Assembly: GCA_021399405.1 (NCBI GenBank) | Contig: JAAFKL010000090.1 | Location: 1 to 64,000, forward strand | Direction: 5' to 3' | DNA from: Candidatus Heimdallarchaeota archaeon | GTDB lineage: Archaea; Asgardarchaeota; Heimdallarchaeia; Heimdallarchaeales; Kariarchaeaceae | Length of the DNA: 64,000 nucleotides | Shown: in pieces, positions 27,527 to 37,243 of the stretch | Layout of the letters: the number at the start of each line of letters is the position of its first letter | Numbering within the stretch: the stretch's first letter is position 1 | Translations under genes and position numbers: made by a program | The notes under the pieces: model-generated | Databases searched by the model: none | What the model was told of the DNA's origin: nothing | Seen by the model: only the letters and a program-made list of their open reading frames with translations

Positions 27527-28553
27527 TGACATTGGAGAAATTATTGAAATCAGCCACGGAGGTGGAGGAAAAAGGATGGATAAGCTAATCAAGTTTCTAA
27601 CCTCAAAAATAGGTATTTCCACCTCACAAGAGGATATAGTCGGTCCAAATGCCACTGATGATAGTGCTGTGGTTACATATTCAGATAATAATATAGTTTT
27701 AACCACCGATTCTCATACTGTCGATCCAATTTTCTTTAGGGGTGGAAATATTGCAGACTTATCAATTTGTGGGACTGTTAATGATCTGACTGTAATGGGT
27801 GCCCAACCCAAATATCTTACATTGGGTTTAATAATTGAAGAAGGATACCCGACAGAAAAGTTAGGTATTATTGCCGAGACTCTTGGAAAGCGTTGTCGAG
27901 AAGCTAATGTAAGAATAGTTGCTGGTGATACGAAAGTAATGCCAAGGGGGATGATTTCTGAAGTTGTGATGAATACTGCTGGCGTTGGATCATTAATTCG
28001 GGATATCCCAATCCAGGATTCTGCTGCGGAGATTGGAGATTCAATCATTCTAACCTCTCCGATTGGGGTTCACGGTACTAGTTTGATGTCATTGCGTGAG
28101 GGTATCGAATTTGAAACAGATTTAGCTTCAGATGTATCTTCATTTTGGCCGTCATTTGAAAAAATAGTAAAAAATGAAGGAGTCCATGCCATGAAAGATT
28201 TAACTCGGGGAGGATTTGCAGCAGGCTTAAGCGAAATAGCAACAAAATCAAACGTCTGTTTAGAGATTGAGGAGATACGAATTCCCATAAAACAAGAATC
28301 TCAAGCAATTTGTGATATGTTGGGTTTGGAAATAATGGAGATATCTGGGGAAGGTTGTGCTGTACTTATTGTAGATGCTGCACATGACGAGGAACTTCTG
28401 AAAGAACTTCAATCTCATAATATTAGTAGAGAAGCAGTCATTGTGGGAACCGTTAAGAAATCCCCACAAGGTAAAGTACATGTAATTACAGAAATTGGTG
28501 GGACCCGTATATTGGACAAACCATACGGTGAACCTATCCCAAGAGTATGTTAA
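27519..28553 (+). CDS. hypE: Hydrogenase maturation protein HypE
   Basis: 344 residues of the AIRS/PurM fold. GGGGKRMDKLIKF opens the family, GPNATDDSAVV holds the metal/ATP acids, DLTRGGFAAGLSEIA is the central family stretch, and the protein ends PIPRVC with the invariant C-terminal Cys that receives the carbamoyl group from HypF and is dehydrated to a thiocyanate. That exact ending shows the gene is intact. Confidence 0.97.
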   Translation: MNNDIGEIIEISHGGGGKRMDKLIKFLTSKIGISTSQEDIVGPNATDDSAVVTYSDNNIVLTTDSHTVDPIFFRGGNIADLSICGTVNDLTVMGAQPKYLTLGLIIEEGYPTEKLGIIAETLGKRCREANVRIVAGDTKVMPRGMISEVVMNTAGVGSLIRDIPIQDSAAEIGDSIILTSPIGVHGTSLMSLREGIEFETDLASDVSSFWPSFEKIVKNEGVHAMKDLTRGGFAAGLSEIATKSNVCLEIEEIRIPIKQESQAICDMLGLEIMEISGEGCAVLIVDAAHDEELLKELQSHNISREAVIVGTVKKSPQGKVHVITEIGGTRILDKPYGEPIPRVC

Positions 28554-28607
28554 TCTCAAATTAAGAAGACCTTGTTTTTTGTTAATAGATCTCTTGCAGC
28601 AATAATA

Positions 28608-28922
28608 TTATGGTAAATCTTGAGAAGCTATTGGTACCTCTAATAATTCGTAAATGAACGCCAGTGCCATTGCACCAACCTGGATAGCCTCTTTGAATAA
28701 TTTATCATTATCTGGCTGACGTTTTTTAATTTCGTCCCAGAGTTCTTCAATTTCCTCTTTTAAAACAGCGTAACCTTCGTGATAACTATGCAATCCCTTA
28801 TGGGTAACTCTTGCTTCGAGATATTCAAACTTCATCTCTTGTAAAATATGGTCGATCCGTTCCTTCATTTCTTTAGGATGATCTGCAATCAATTGATCGA
28901 CTAATTGTTCTAATTCACGCAT
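28608..28922 (-). CDS. MazG-like all-alpha protein (possible NTP pyrophosphohydrolase fold)
   Basis: 104 residues, entirely helical. The middle has HEGYAVLKEEIEELWDEIKK, whose EExxE arrangement followed ~20 residues later by EAIQVGAMALAF matches the plan of MazG-like all-alpha proteins; the usual second motif ExxD is only partly kept. Proteins of this short type occur widely in phages and microbes and mostly have no tested activity. ATG at 28922, convergent with hypE. Confidence 0.65.
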   Translation of the reverse strand: MRELEQLVDQLIADHPKEMKERIDHILQEMKFEYLEARVTHKGLHSYHEGYAVLKEEIEELWDEIKKRQPDNDKLFKEAIQVGAMALAFIYELLEVPIASQDLP

Positions 28923-29073
28923 TGATTATTTTATATGTTCAATCCTATTTAAAGAAATAACAGATAGTTATAACTGACTAAAATGTAACAAAACTGAACT
29001 TATTAATTTAGATTCATCAAATTTACTATTTCCCGATATAAAATTGAAATATCAAATAAATAAGATAATAATT

Positions 29074-30501
29074 ATGGACATTGCAATAATCAACTCAATT
29101 CTTATTACATTTGAAAATCAAAATTTGGGAATAATAGAGAGCGGTGGGATAGGGATTACGGAAGACAAAATTTCTTACGTGGGTCCTATGAAAGGCTTTG
29201 ATTTCTCGCAAGCTGACATCGTGATTGATGGAAGAGGGATGATTACGATGCCTGGTTTAATAAATGTTCATTTTCACTCTGGGCACACATTGTTACGGGG
29301 AGGTGCCCAGGATTTACCTGAAATTGAATGGATGAACAAAGGTATTGGACCATTTTCAAAACATATCAAAGATGGTGATCGAATATTAGGATCGAAATTA
29401 GGTCTGTTAGAAGGAATCCATACTGGAACCACTACTTTTGCTGAATTTTCTACTGACGTGAAAAAGCTTGTAGAAGAAGTTTATCTACCCTTGGGTGTAA
29501 GGGTTGTGGCAACTGAAACGATTAATGAAGTATCAAGTAAACGGAGTAAACTAGAACCAACTGATTTATACGAATTTAACAAATCCAAAGGAGAAAAAGG
29601 AATAAAAAAGGCAAATGCAGTGTTTAAAGAATTCGAAACCTCAGATTTAGTATCCTGCATGTATGGTCCACAAGCATTAGACATGATTTCAGTTGATCTC
29701 CTGAGCACAATTAAAGAACTTGCTGAAGAAAGACAATCACAAATCCACATGCACGTAGCTCAAGGAGAACGAGAAAGAATACAAATTAAAGGGAGATACG
29801 GAAATGAAGCAAGTACGGTATCAGTTCTAAAAGAAATAAATTACCTAAATGAAAATTTTATTGCCGCTCATATTCATGATACAACAGTCCAAGAACGGAA
29901 AATGATGGTAAAACAAGAAGTTAAATTAGCTTCCTGTCAAAGTTCAATTGCCATGATTGATGGTATCGTTCCCCCGTTGTATCATTACAGATCAATTGGA
30001 GGAACTGCTGGTCTTGGGACTGATCAAGCTCCAGGACCTGGAAACCATAATATGTTTAGAGAAATGAGAAGTGCTAGTGTTTTCGGTAAAATACAAAATA
30101 AAGACCCCACAGTACTTCCCGCTTGGGAAGTGTTGACTATGGCCACAATTGGAGGTGCGAAAGTTTTGGGTTTGGAAGATTCTATTGGAAGTTTGAAAGT
30201 TGGTAAACAAGCTGATATCATTACAATTGACCTTCAACGACTCAATATGACTCCATGGGTTTCAAAGCCATTTCATAATTTTATCCCTAATTTAGTTTAT
30301 TCTTCAAATGGAACTGAAGTCAGTAATGTTATCATTAATGGGAATATAATTTATAAAAATAATGAATTTGCTTCTTTTGATTTATTCAAATTGATAGATT
30401 CGGCAAATAGGCATGCTAGACGAATATTTGGTGATAGTGAAAAAGATTGGAGAAAAGCTGGATCTAAAATGGTAGAAAAGGTTGACCAAGGTTGGTTATA
30501 G
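29074..30501 (+). CDS. Metal-dependent amidohydrolase (TRZ/ATZ, SAH/MTA deaminase-like)
   Basis: 475 residues. The metal site begins with NVHFHSGH (His66 and His68), continues with HMHVAQGE and AAHIHD, and ends at GLGTDQAPG with the metal Asp; flanking beta-sandwich strands are present at both ends (DIAIINSILITF, then GKQADIITIDL and VIINGNIIYKN). This is the subtype II amidohydrolase class that deaminates or dechlorinates amino-substituted rings such as S-adenosylhomocysteine, methylthioadenosine or guanine. Substrate not assignable. The ATG at 29074 is chosen over TTG at 29044. Confidence 0.88.
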   Translation: MDIAIINSILITFENQNLGIIESGGIGITEDKISYVGPMKGFDFSQADIVIDGRGMITMPGLINVHFHSGHTLLRGGAQDLPEIEWMNKGIGPFSKHIKDGDRILGSKLGLLEGIHTGTTTFAEFSTDVKKLVEEVYLPLGVRVVATETINEVSSKRSKLEPTDLYEFNKSKGEKGIKKANAVFKEFETSDLVSCMYGPQALDMISVDLLSTIKELAEERQSQIHMHVAQGERERIQIKGRYGNEASTVSVLKEINYLNENFIAAHIHDTTVQERKMMVKQEVKLASCQSSIAMIDGIVPPLYHYRSIGGTAGLGTDQAPGPGNHNMFREMRSASVFGKIQNKDPTVLPAWEVLTMATIGGAKVLGLEDSIGSLKVGKQADIITIDLQRLNMTPWVSKPFHNFIPNLVYSSNGTEVSNVIINGNIIYKNNEFASFDLFKLIDSANRHARRIFGDSEKDWRKAGSKMVEKVDQGWL

Positions 30502-30648
30502 TTGATATCTTTGTTCAATTGGATCTCATAACCTCCGAACAACTCAAAAATGTTGATATCTAGTTTTCTAGGAGATAATTCTCAATGGTATATTATTCTC
30601 CATAATGTCATCGTAATATTATAATAAATTGGTAAATCATTATTATCT

Positions 30649-30825
30649 ATGGCTGAAGAAAAGAGAAATGATATTAAATGTCAACATTGCAATCAGATGT
30701 TTAATATTGAAGAGGATGCAATTCTAATTAGTACTAATAGAGTTGGAAAAGTTCAAACTGGAAGATATTTTACTGGGTTAAAATGTCCTAAGTGTTTATC
30801 TATTGTATCAGGAAATTTCACTTAA
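30649..30825 (+). CDS. Small zinc-ribbon protein, 58 residues
   Basis: A short gene starting MAEEKRNDIKCQHCNQMF with CQHC near residue 11 and CPKC near 46: two Cys-x-x-Cys knuckles 35 residues apart, a rubredoxin-like zinc ribbon. Ends SGNFT. A TATA-like TAATATTATAAT lies about 30 bases before the ATG, fitting a leaderless transcript. Such ribbons usually bind nucleic acid or protein partners; no specific role can be given. Confidence 0.65.
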   Translation: MAEEKRNDIKCQHCNQMFNIEEDAILISTNRVGKVQTGRYFTGLKCPKCLSIVSGNFT

Positions 30826-30844
30826 ACTTATTATCTCTTCTTTA

Positions 30845-31549
30845 TTACCATTCAATAATTTCTTTATCAAAATAAAAAGCACCTGAAATGGGTTTAACAG
30901 ATTCTTTAGACAACCAAACTGGAGTTTCTGCTCCTTCCTCCACCGATCTTTGTGCCTCTTGCCCACCCATGTCAGTTCTAACCCATCCTGGGTGAACTGC
31001 AACAACAATTATATTTTGATCTCTCAATTCTTCAGCCAAAAGGACCGTCATCGCATGAAATGCTAGTTTGGATATTCTATATGCTGGCATATGACCTCTT
31101 TCTTTGAAAAATCGAAACAAAGATGGTCTTGCTGCAATATTGATAATTCTTCCGTTCTCTGGAATAACTGGTAGAAGTAACTGAGTTAGATAAAGGGGTC
31201 CTAGAAAATTTGTTTGCATGGTACTCTCAAAATCAGAGATTTTCACTTTAGAGATTTGCAGATTTCGATCGACTTCTGGTAGGATTGCAGCATTGTTGTA
31301 AAGTAAATCAACTGAACCATACGAATTAGTTACTTCGTGTACAAAGTCTTCAATGCTTTTCTTAGAATCTATATCAAGTAATAGCATTTCTACTTCTAAA
31401 TTGAGTTTCTTTATTTCACTAACTGCTTTCATCCCACTTTGCTCATCTCTAGCTGTTAATATTACTCGGTTGCCTAATTGGGCTAATTCCTTGCATATCT
31501 GTAAACCTAACCCTCTGTTTCCCCCAGTTATTACAGCAGTCTTAACCAT
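30845..31549 (-). CDS. Short-chain dehydrogenase/reductase (SDR)
   Basis: 234 residues, classical SDR: TGGNRGLGLQI near residue 8, YNNAAILPE near 85, catalytic region ending in YRISKLAFHAMTVLLAEEL with the Tyr-x-x-x-Lys pair, and HPGWVRTDMGG. The last motif is typical of carbonyl reductase-like SDRs (human CBR1-like). Substrate unknown. ATG at 31549; convergent with the zinc-ribbon gene. Confidence 0.9.
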   Translation of the reverse strand: MVKTAVITGGNRGLGLQICKELAQLGNRVILTARDEQSGMKAVSEIKKLNLEVEMLLLDIDSKKSIEDFVHEVTNSYGSVDLLYNNAAILPEVDRNLQISKVKISDFESTMQTNFLGPLYLTQLLLPVIPENGRIINIAARPSLFRFFKERGHMPAYRISKLAFHAMTVLLAEELRDQNIIVVAVHPGWVRTDMGGQEAQRSVEEGAETPVWLSKESVKPISGAFYFDKEIIEW

Positions 31550-31675
31550 ATCATAATTTCAATAATTTGGCTTATAGGGTTTCCTAAGGAACAATAAACC
31601 TTTATCCATTTTGGCTGTAATCTCAAATATTCAGTTCACACTGATAGCAAAGTAAAATTAGATTTATTTGGGCCG

Positions 31676-32158
31676 TTAAATCACGATACGGTCTTTCTTG
31701 TTTTCAATGCTGTAGGTATTTCGAATCGGGCTTGATGCAATTTGCTCATTTCGTGAATCAATGATTTCTGTCACTTGATCAGCAAATTCTTGATATTTAA
31801 AAAAGTTAGCAACAATTTTTTTCTCTTGAGCTTCAGTGTAGAGCTTCTCGAAATGATCAATTAAATTACCTAATAATTTGTATCCCACGTTCTTGTCCTC
31901 AGATTTATCCATAAAAACGGCATGCCAAATAGGTAATCCAGAGGTTTTTGATAGTAGGATATTCTTATCTGCAATCTCTAGTTCCTCAATGGGGACTGTA
32001 TTTCCCCCTTGAGAAGATTTCAGCAACGTGTTGATCATGTTTGTTAAAACCCCTCTTTCTTCAGAAATTGTATTCATATCACGATCAAATAGTAAATGTC
32101 CGGATTTGTGATAGATAACATACCCCCAAGTTTTGTTTTCTTTGATTGGAATTGACAT
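31676..32158 (-). CDS. Roadblock/longin-like small protein
   Basis: 160 residues. The N-terminal ~110 residues follow the profilin-like plan of roadblock/longin proteins: strand WGYVIYHKSGHLLFDRD, helix ERGVLTNMINTLLKSS, hairpin EIADKNILLSK, strand IWHAVFMDK and helix VGYKLLGNLIDHFEKLY. A charged C-terminal tail follows. In eukaryotes and Asgard archaea such domains pair with small GTPases. It is more distant from the three paralogs near the chemosensory island. Function inferred from fold only. Confidence 0.6.
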   Translation of the reverse strand: MSIPIKENKTWGYVIYHKSGHLLFDRDMNTISEERGVLTNMINTLLKSSQGGNTVPIEELEIADKNILLSKTSGLPIWHAVFMDKSEDKNVGYKLLGNLIDHFEKLYTEAQEKKIVANFFKYQEFADQVTEIIDSRNEQIASSPIRNTYSIENKKDRIVI

Positions 32159-32447
32159 ATTAAACCTACAGTGAAGGTATCTTCAGCTCTGAACTATAAA
32201 GGACAATAAGTAATATATGTTTTCTAGTTTTTTCTGTCCAGTATATTTTATTTAGTAAAAAACATTCAAAAGATTGATCGGATCCTATTTGGATAGTTAT
32301 CTTTGACACCTAAACATTTGAGATGAATATTGGTGCTTTACTAGAATCGTGACTAATCTCTCAATTCTTGCATTTTAGACTGAAAAATAAAGAATATAGA
32401 TATAAGTTTTCCAAACAATAGTTCGATATTTAAGTTCTCAAAGGGAG

Positions 32448-34364
32448 TTGCCAATTATTTTTTCAAACAAATATTATACTTCACTAATTATTTTATTTCT
32501 GATTTTCCAATCTAATCAAATTATTGATCCTAGTCAAGGGCAAGGAGCCAATGATACAATTATCTATGCCATGCCATATGATTTCGATGAATATTCAATA
32601 TTTACTGCAGACTCGTATGCGACTGCACAATGGAACAGTGCTGTATATAATGGGTTAGTAAGACGCCTCTCTTCTGGCGAATGGAATTATGATTTAGCAG
32701 TAAGATTACCTACTATCACTGCAGACGGATTAACATATAGATTCTCCCTAAAAGATAATTTATTGTTTAGCAATGGGCATCGTTTGACTACAAGCGATGT
32801 AGCTTTCAGTTTTAAGGCTGCACTTAGTCCTGCTGTTAATACTAATTTCTATGGGAAATTTATTGGCTCCCTGAATAATGATTCAATTAAGATTATAGAT
32901 GAGTTAACTGTTGAATTTACCTTTCTCCAACAAATTCCATTTCCGTTAACACTCCTGAATTTCCCAATAACAGATGAGGCTGTATTTAGCTATCGATTTG
33001 ATAGATGCGAAGCAGGTATTTATGAAGATTGTCTTTGGAATGATCCGCAAGGACTTGATGCAGTAGGGGCAGGTCCGTTCAAGATTTTGGAAATTGATAA
33101 TGTGCATGAAATTGTGAGTTTGGAGGCCAATCCTTATTACTACAATGCAGATCAAGTTAAAACTGATCGACTAATATTTCAGAAGATTGCTGACAAAGAT
33201 GCTGCAATTTCTGCCTTGGCAAGCGGTTTAATCGATATATTGGATTCTCAATATGTTCCAGGTTTAGAGGAATTAAAGGACATAGATGGTGTAGCTGAGA
33301 CATTTATTGGAGATTTGGCCCATCAGGAAATTTCTTTAAATCATCTGAATCCATATTTTGGTACTGGTGAAGATATACCTGGAAATAGTGGACTCCCTAA
33401 TTATGAAGATGCTTTACAAGTGAGAAAAGCTATGTCTCATATTGTGGATAGGCCATTTGCGGCAAATGAAATAATGGAGGGTTTAGCTACCCAAGCAACG
33501 ACCGTTATGCCCCCTAGTTCGTTCGGATGGGATTCATCCCTAACCCCAAGAGACTTCTCAATTGAGACTGCAATGAGTTTCATGGAGGCGGCAGGATTCG
33601 ATTATGCAAATGCAGGTACACAAGACGACAAAGGTATATGGAGTTCACCATTTTTCGAGATAACACTCTTGGCTCCGAATACTGGACCAGCACGTAATCA
33701 ATGGCAATACAATTTCTTTCTTGAATTGCCTAAGATTGGGATTGGAGTAAAAGAGTTCGTTGCAACAGGTTGGGGTGAAATCGTTCCGCGTACATTTGGA
33801 TACGCTGATGGATTACCCCCTTCTTATGATGAAGGTGGTTTTGATATATTTTTTGTTGGTTACGGTTGGGCTCTAGATTGGAATCCAGTTGGATTATATG
33901 ATTCCTCAGGAAGATGTGATGTAGGTAATTGTGGTAATTTCTATAATTTTGATATATACGAAAATCAAACTAACATCGGCTCATTAGTTCGCGATTATCT
34001 TAATGAACTTGATTTCGAAACTCAAATGGATCTTGTAAAGGATTTACAAACAGCAATCTATGCAAACGAACCAGTTATCTCAATAATTCATCCAACATCT
34101 CATTGGGGTGCTGGTGATAATCTTCAAGGATTGGACTACTTGATGTTTTCCACTAATCAGCAAGATTGGTCTAAAGTAGAAATTGATGGTTTCACCTATA
34201 ATTCAAAAAGTACAGAAGTTGTCCCTGATGATATTTCGACTGTAGAAAGTGACTCTGAAGATAATTCTGTTTCAACCACTTTAGCTGAATTTCAATTGAC
34301 ATTCATAATTACAATCTCATTCACTATGTTGATCATAATAAAACGAAGAAAATTATCGATTTAA
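32448..34364 (+). CDS. Extracellular solute-binding protein, family 5 (peptide-type), membrane anchored
   Basis: 638 residues. A signal peptide (YYTSLIILFLIFQS) leads to a type-5 binding domain: FTADSYATAQWNSAVYNGL, YRFSLKDNLLFSNGHRLTTSD near residue 100, VGAGPFKILE near 205, and the late part with GYGWALDWNPVGLY. It ends in an acidic Ser/Asp stalk and a C-terminal transmembrane helix with basic end, the archaeal way to tether binding proteins. The family delivers oligopeptides or nickel to ABC permeases; none is encoded nearby. Start is TTG after a GGGAG stretch. Confidence 0.88.
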   Translation: MPIIFSNKYYTSLIILFLIFQSNQIIDPSQGQGANDTIIYAMPYDFDEYSIFTADSYATAQWNSAVYNGLVRRLSSGEWNYDLAVRLPTITADGLTYRFSLKDNLLFSNGHRLTTSDVAFSFKAALSPAVNTNFYGKFIGSLNNDSIKIIDELTVEFTFLQQIPFPLTLLNFPITDEAVFSYRFDRCEAGIYEDCLWNDPQGLDAVGAGPFKILEIDNVHEIVSLEANPYYYNADQVKTDRLIFQKIADKDAAISALASGLIDILDSQYVPGLEELKDIDGVAETFIGDLAHQEISLNHLNPYFGTGEDIPGNSGLPNYEDALQVRKAMSHIVDRPFAANEIMEGLATQATTVMPPSSFGWDSSLTPRDFSIETAMSFMEAAGFDYANAGTQDDKGIWSSPFFEITLLAPNTGPARNQWQYNFFLELPKIGIGVKEFVATGWGEIVPRTFGYADGLPPSYDEGGFDIFFVGYGWALDWNPVGLYDSSGRCDVGNCGNFYNFDIYENQTNIGSLVRDYLNELDFETQMDLVKDLQTAIYANEPVISIIHPTSHWGAGDNLQGLDYLMFSTNQQDWSKVEIDGFTYNSKSTEVVPDDISTVESDSEDNSVSTTLAEFQLTFIITISFTMLIIIKRRKLSI

Positions 34365-34379
34365 CTAGCAATTAAATTT

Positions 34380-34712
34380 CTAATTACCTATTACAACATG
34401 ATAAACAACACTTCTCATATCCAATCCGATGTTTTTGGTTTTTGCTACTTTTCCTTCTCTGATCAAAGTGTTAATAGCATAATTTACATTTGATTTAGAC
34501 AAATTACTGATGAGGATTAATTCTTTTTGTGATAATGCTCTTGATCTTAATAATCTCAATAATAACTGTCGATTAGCTTCAGCATCATATTTAGCTCGTG
34601 GGGCTCCTATAACTGAAAATAGTAATACAACAACAATTAACATAGAAATTATTGAACTATCAATAGACGTCTCATTTGAAAATAATAATACACTTTGATG
34701 TAAACCAATCAT
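34380..34712 (-). CDS. Membrane-anchored winged-helix protein
   Basis: 110 residues: one transmembrane helix near 22-36, then a linker and a winged helix (QLLLRLLRSRALSQKELI, then SNLSKSNVNYAINTLIREGKV) with a short wing and the end VVYHVVIGN. It resembles the membrane-tethered winged-helix protein at 10159-10728 but with the order reversed. It is convergent with the solute-binding protein, and may report on the membrane or outside state; no target known. Confidence 0.72.
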   Translation of the reverse strand: MIGLHQSVLLFSNETSIDSSIISMLIVVVLLFSVIGAPRAKYDAEANRQLLLRLLRSRALSQKELILISNLSKSNVNYAINTLIREGKVAKTKNIGLDMRSVVYHVVIGN

Positions 34713-34792
34713 TCGACTCTACATGTATATTATCCCAGTAACAAATAATTGTTTTGTTTGTTTTAAAATTGTAATAAACTAAATAAGACATG

Positions 34793-35629
34793 TCAAGATA
34801 ATGAAATCTCTAATGAAAATCCTCTATGATCAGAATCATTATCCTCATAAAATTTGTATGATTCTTCGATTACATCCCAGTGTTCTGATAACCAGATATA
34901 ATCAACTCTAAGTATTGCAGTATCCTTGTTCCAAGTTCTACCAGTGTACACATTCCCTCCAGCTGCAATATACCCATCACTGAATTCTGAAGATAATAGC
35001 CAATATGATGGGTCAAGAAGTGAAGCTGGAGTATTAAAATCACCTAATAGTAATGTTGGCGAAGCTTTCTCCATATTTTGTATTATCTCTTCAATTTGAT
35101 GATATCTACTTGAAACCATCGACGGAAATGAAAGGTGTGTATTCATAACATTAATTTTACCATTAGGTGTTTCAATTTGGGCTATCAATAATGATCTAGG
35201 GAATGCACCTTGCTGATGCTGATAACTTATTTCAGAAACTGATGAAATCTTATGTTTTGTCAAGATTACCAGACCATATTTTGCAATATAATTATCATTA
35301 GGAACTGAATAATTCATTGCAAGTAAGTTCGCAACTTCATTTAATTGTTGATACGATCCTTCATGATAAAACGAAAATGCTTCCTGTAATCCAATTATAT
35401 CTGCCTCAGATTGAATTAGTTTCTGTAAAATGGAATCAGTAAAACCGTTTTCTACATTATATGTCAAAACTTTCAAAGATGCGGCTGAACTTTCAATAGA
35501 GGATATTTTAACCCGATTAGGGATAATTATAATATAGAATACGTTGTAGATGAGAATGATTATGATGAAAACTGCAAGAATTATTTTCATAATTCTTCTG
35601 AATTTCGCACGGTCAAACTTCATTGTCAA
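34793..35629 (-). CDS. Membrane-anchored endonuclease/exonuclease/phosphatase (EEP) family protein
   Basis: 278 residues. A basic start and one transmembrane helix (IILAVFIIIILIYNVFYIIII) precede the EEP fold. Motifs: LKVLTYNVENGF (catalytic Asn), ADIIGLQEA (metal Glu), INVMNTHLSFP, LLLGDFNTPA (Asp-x-Asn), and SDHRGFSLEI at the end (catalytic Asp-His). The active site is complete and likely outside the cell. Family members are nucleases, sphingomyelinases or phosphoinositide phosphatases; the substrate is open. Confidence 0.88.
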   Translation of the reverse strand: MTMKFDRAKFRRIMKIILAVFIIIILIYNVFYIIIIPNRVKISSIESSAASLKVLTYNVENGFTDSILQKLIQSEADIIGLQEAFSFYHEGSYQQLNEVANLLAMNYSVPNDNYIAKYGLVILTKHKISSVSEISYQHQQGAFPRSLLIAQIETPNGKINVMNTHLSFPSMVSSRYHQIEEIIQNMEKASPTLLLGDFNTPASLLDPSYWLLSSEFSDGYIAAGGNVYTGRTWNKDTAILRVDYIWLSEHWDVIEESYKFYEDNDSDHRGFSLEISLS

Positions 35630-35745
35630 ACATAACTTAGCATTCTAAGTAATAATTGAAACTATTTGTAATTCAAGATTTTCTTTTTTGGTCAGCATTC
35701 TTGAGCAAATCCAGATTTCTAGTCTTTGCATAACAAATTGCAAAA

Positions 35746-36027
35746 CTAACTATAAAGTGGTAAATCGTTGTCTAACAATAAATCCAAGATCATTTCCTTC
35801 TCGGGTTTCTGGTAAAACTCACATATCTCTTTTAACCAGCCTTGCTCACTCTCATCCAGGTAGATGGTGAGTTTAACATATTCAATCGGTGCTTCAAGGA
35901 ATATGTCGGGATGATATAAGAAAAGACCAAAATCCATTAATTCTTTTTGCGTGTACTCAATTCTCTCAAGTAAACCATCAAGAACACCCATAAGATCTGG
36001 TGGAAGCGAAAGATCGTAATAATCCAT
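35746..36027 (-). CDS. Hypothetical protein, 93 residues
   Basis: Acidic, soluble and mostly helical (PDLMGVLDGLLERIEYTQ; EKEMILDLLLDN). A middle segment VKLTIYLDESEQGWLKEICEF looks like a strand-helix of a small DNA-binding type such as ribbon-helix-helix, but this is only a resemblance. ATG at 36027. Function unknown. Confidence 0.5.
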   Translation of the reverse strand: MDYYDLSLPPDLMGVLDGLLERIEYTQKELMDFGLFLYHPDIFLEAPIEYVKLTIYLDESEQGWLKEICEFYQKPEKEMILDLLLDNDLPLYS

Positions 36028-36295
36028 CTGTTTTATTGATGATCTAATAATATTTCAATCTAGTAACAAAGAGGTGACCGAATATATTCTTGGTATTAAA
36101 TTGCTAAAGGCACCTACATATGCGAAATTGAGGATGAAAATATCGATATAATGTTTGTATTGGTTTCAGTCAATTCTGATTAGAGGATTATTTCTTGATC
36201 ATTAGAATCTTAATTGTAGCTGAATGGTCACCTTTGGAATGTTTAATAAGAATGAGCTCTTTTGTTCCATTGGACCAAATTAAATAATAATTTAG

Positions 36296-37186
36296 GTGTT
36301 GATTTTGGAAGATGTGTTGCAACTTGTTTTGGTGTATACGGCTATCACCGTAGTGTTTTCTATACCTAGTTTTTTCTTAATTCATCAATATAGGCAAACG
36401 AAAATCAAAGATTACCTGTTTTTCACTTCGTTTTTCGGTTTTATCTTTCTCTCAACCCTATTTGAGCCAATTTTACAGATAAGTGATAATCTTATTTTCT
36501 ATCAGTTAAGACTCGGAATTCATAATATTGCTTGGATAATGTTACTTTACCAGACATTAAGGATGTCTAAATTAAGCACAATTAGATCCTGGAGATGGTA
36601 TATTGGCCTTATTTGGTTCGTATTGTTGGAATTTATGATTATTTTGTGGAAACCAATAACTCAACCAGATAATATTTCGGTATTGGGCATATCTTACCAT
36701 CATAGCAGTAGCCTAGTGTTTCCTGAAGGTGCGGGATTTGAATTGGATGGAACATTAATATTTTCTTCCGATTACCGTATCTTAGCTGAGATGTTTTGGA
36801 TCTATGTTGCTCTTATATTTCTGATTAATCATATCAAATTAAATCTTGTATATCCAACTCCTCGCACTATTCGGGCAAGAAAATTATGGATAATTAGTTT
36901 CAGTCTGTTTCTTGTCTATTATTTACCGGCAGTCTTAACGTTAAATAATTTTAGAATCCCTGAAATATTGATAGTTATATCGATATTTATTATTGGAGGA
37001 ATTGCAGTGTACTATCCTGAAGCGATTTTATTATCTGATAATGTGATAATAAGAATTCCAAATTTGGCAAGTTTAATTGAAAATTTAACAAATCAGAAAG
37101 CTCAGAATGTGAATATCAATAAGAATCTTATGAATTATCTTGAGCTACTCGCTGATGAATTTAAAATGAAAGAATTAAATCCATAA
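36296..37186 (+). CDS. Seven-transmembrane protein, function unknown
   Basis: 296 residues with seven hydrophobic helices (near 8-30, 40-60, 75-90, 100-118, 165-182, 198-216, 224-243) and a short soluble C-terminal tail ending NYLELLADEFKMKELNP. A ~45-residue loop between helices 4 and 5 probably lies outside. No catalytic domain. The start is GTG at 36296; nearby TTG codons are alternatives. The layout recalls archaeal 7TM sensor inputs without an output domain. Confidence 0.65.
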   Translation: MLILEDVLQLVLVYTAITVVFSIPSFFLIHQYRQTKIKDYLFFTSFFGFIFLSTLFEPILQISDNLIFYQLRLGIHNIAWIMLLYQTLRMSKLSTIRSWRWYIGLIWFVLLEFMIILWKPITQPDNISVLGISYHHSSSLVFPEGAGFELDGTLIFSSDYRILAEMFWIYVALIFLINHIKLNLVYPTPRTIRARKLWIISFSLFLVYYLPAVLTLNNFRIPEILIVISIFIIGGIAVYYPEAILLSDNVIIRIPNLASLIENLTNQKAQNVNINKNLMNYLELLADEFKMKELNP

Positions 37187-37243
37187 AGTGACTTGAAACT
37201 AAACCAATGAGCAGATTATGGTTACATTAGTTATTTAATTGCA

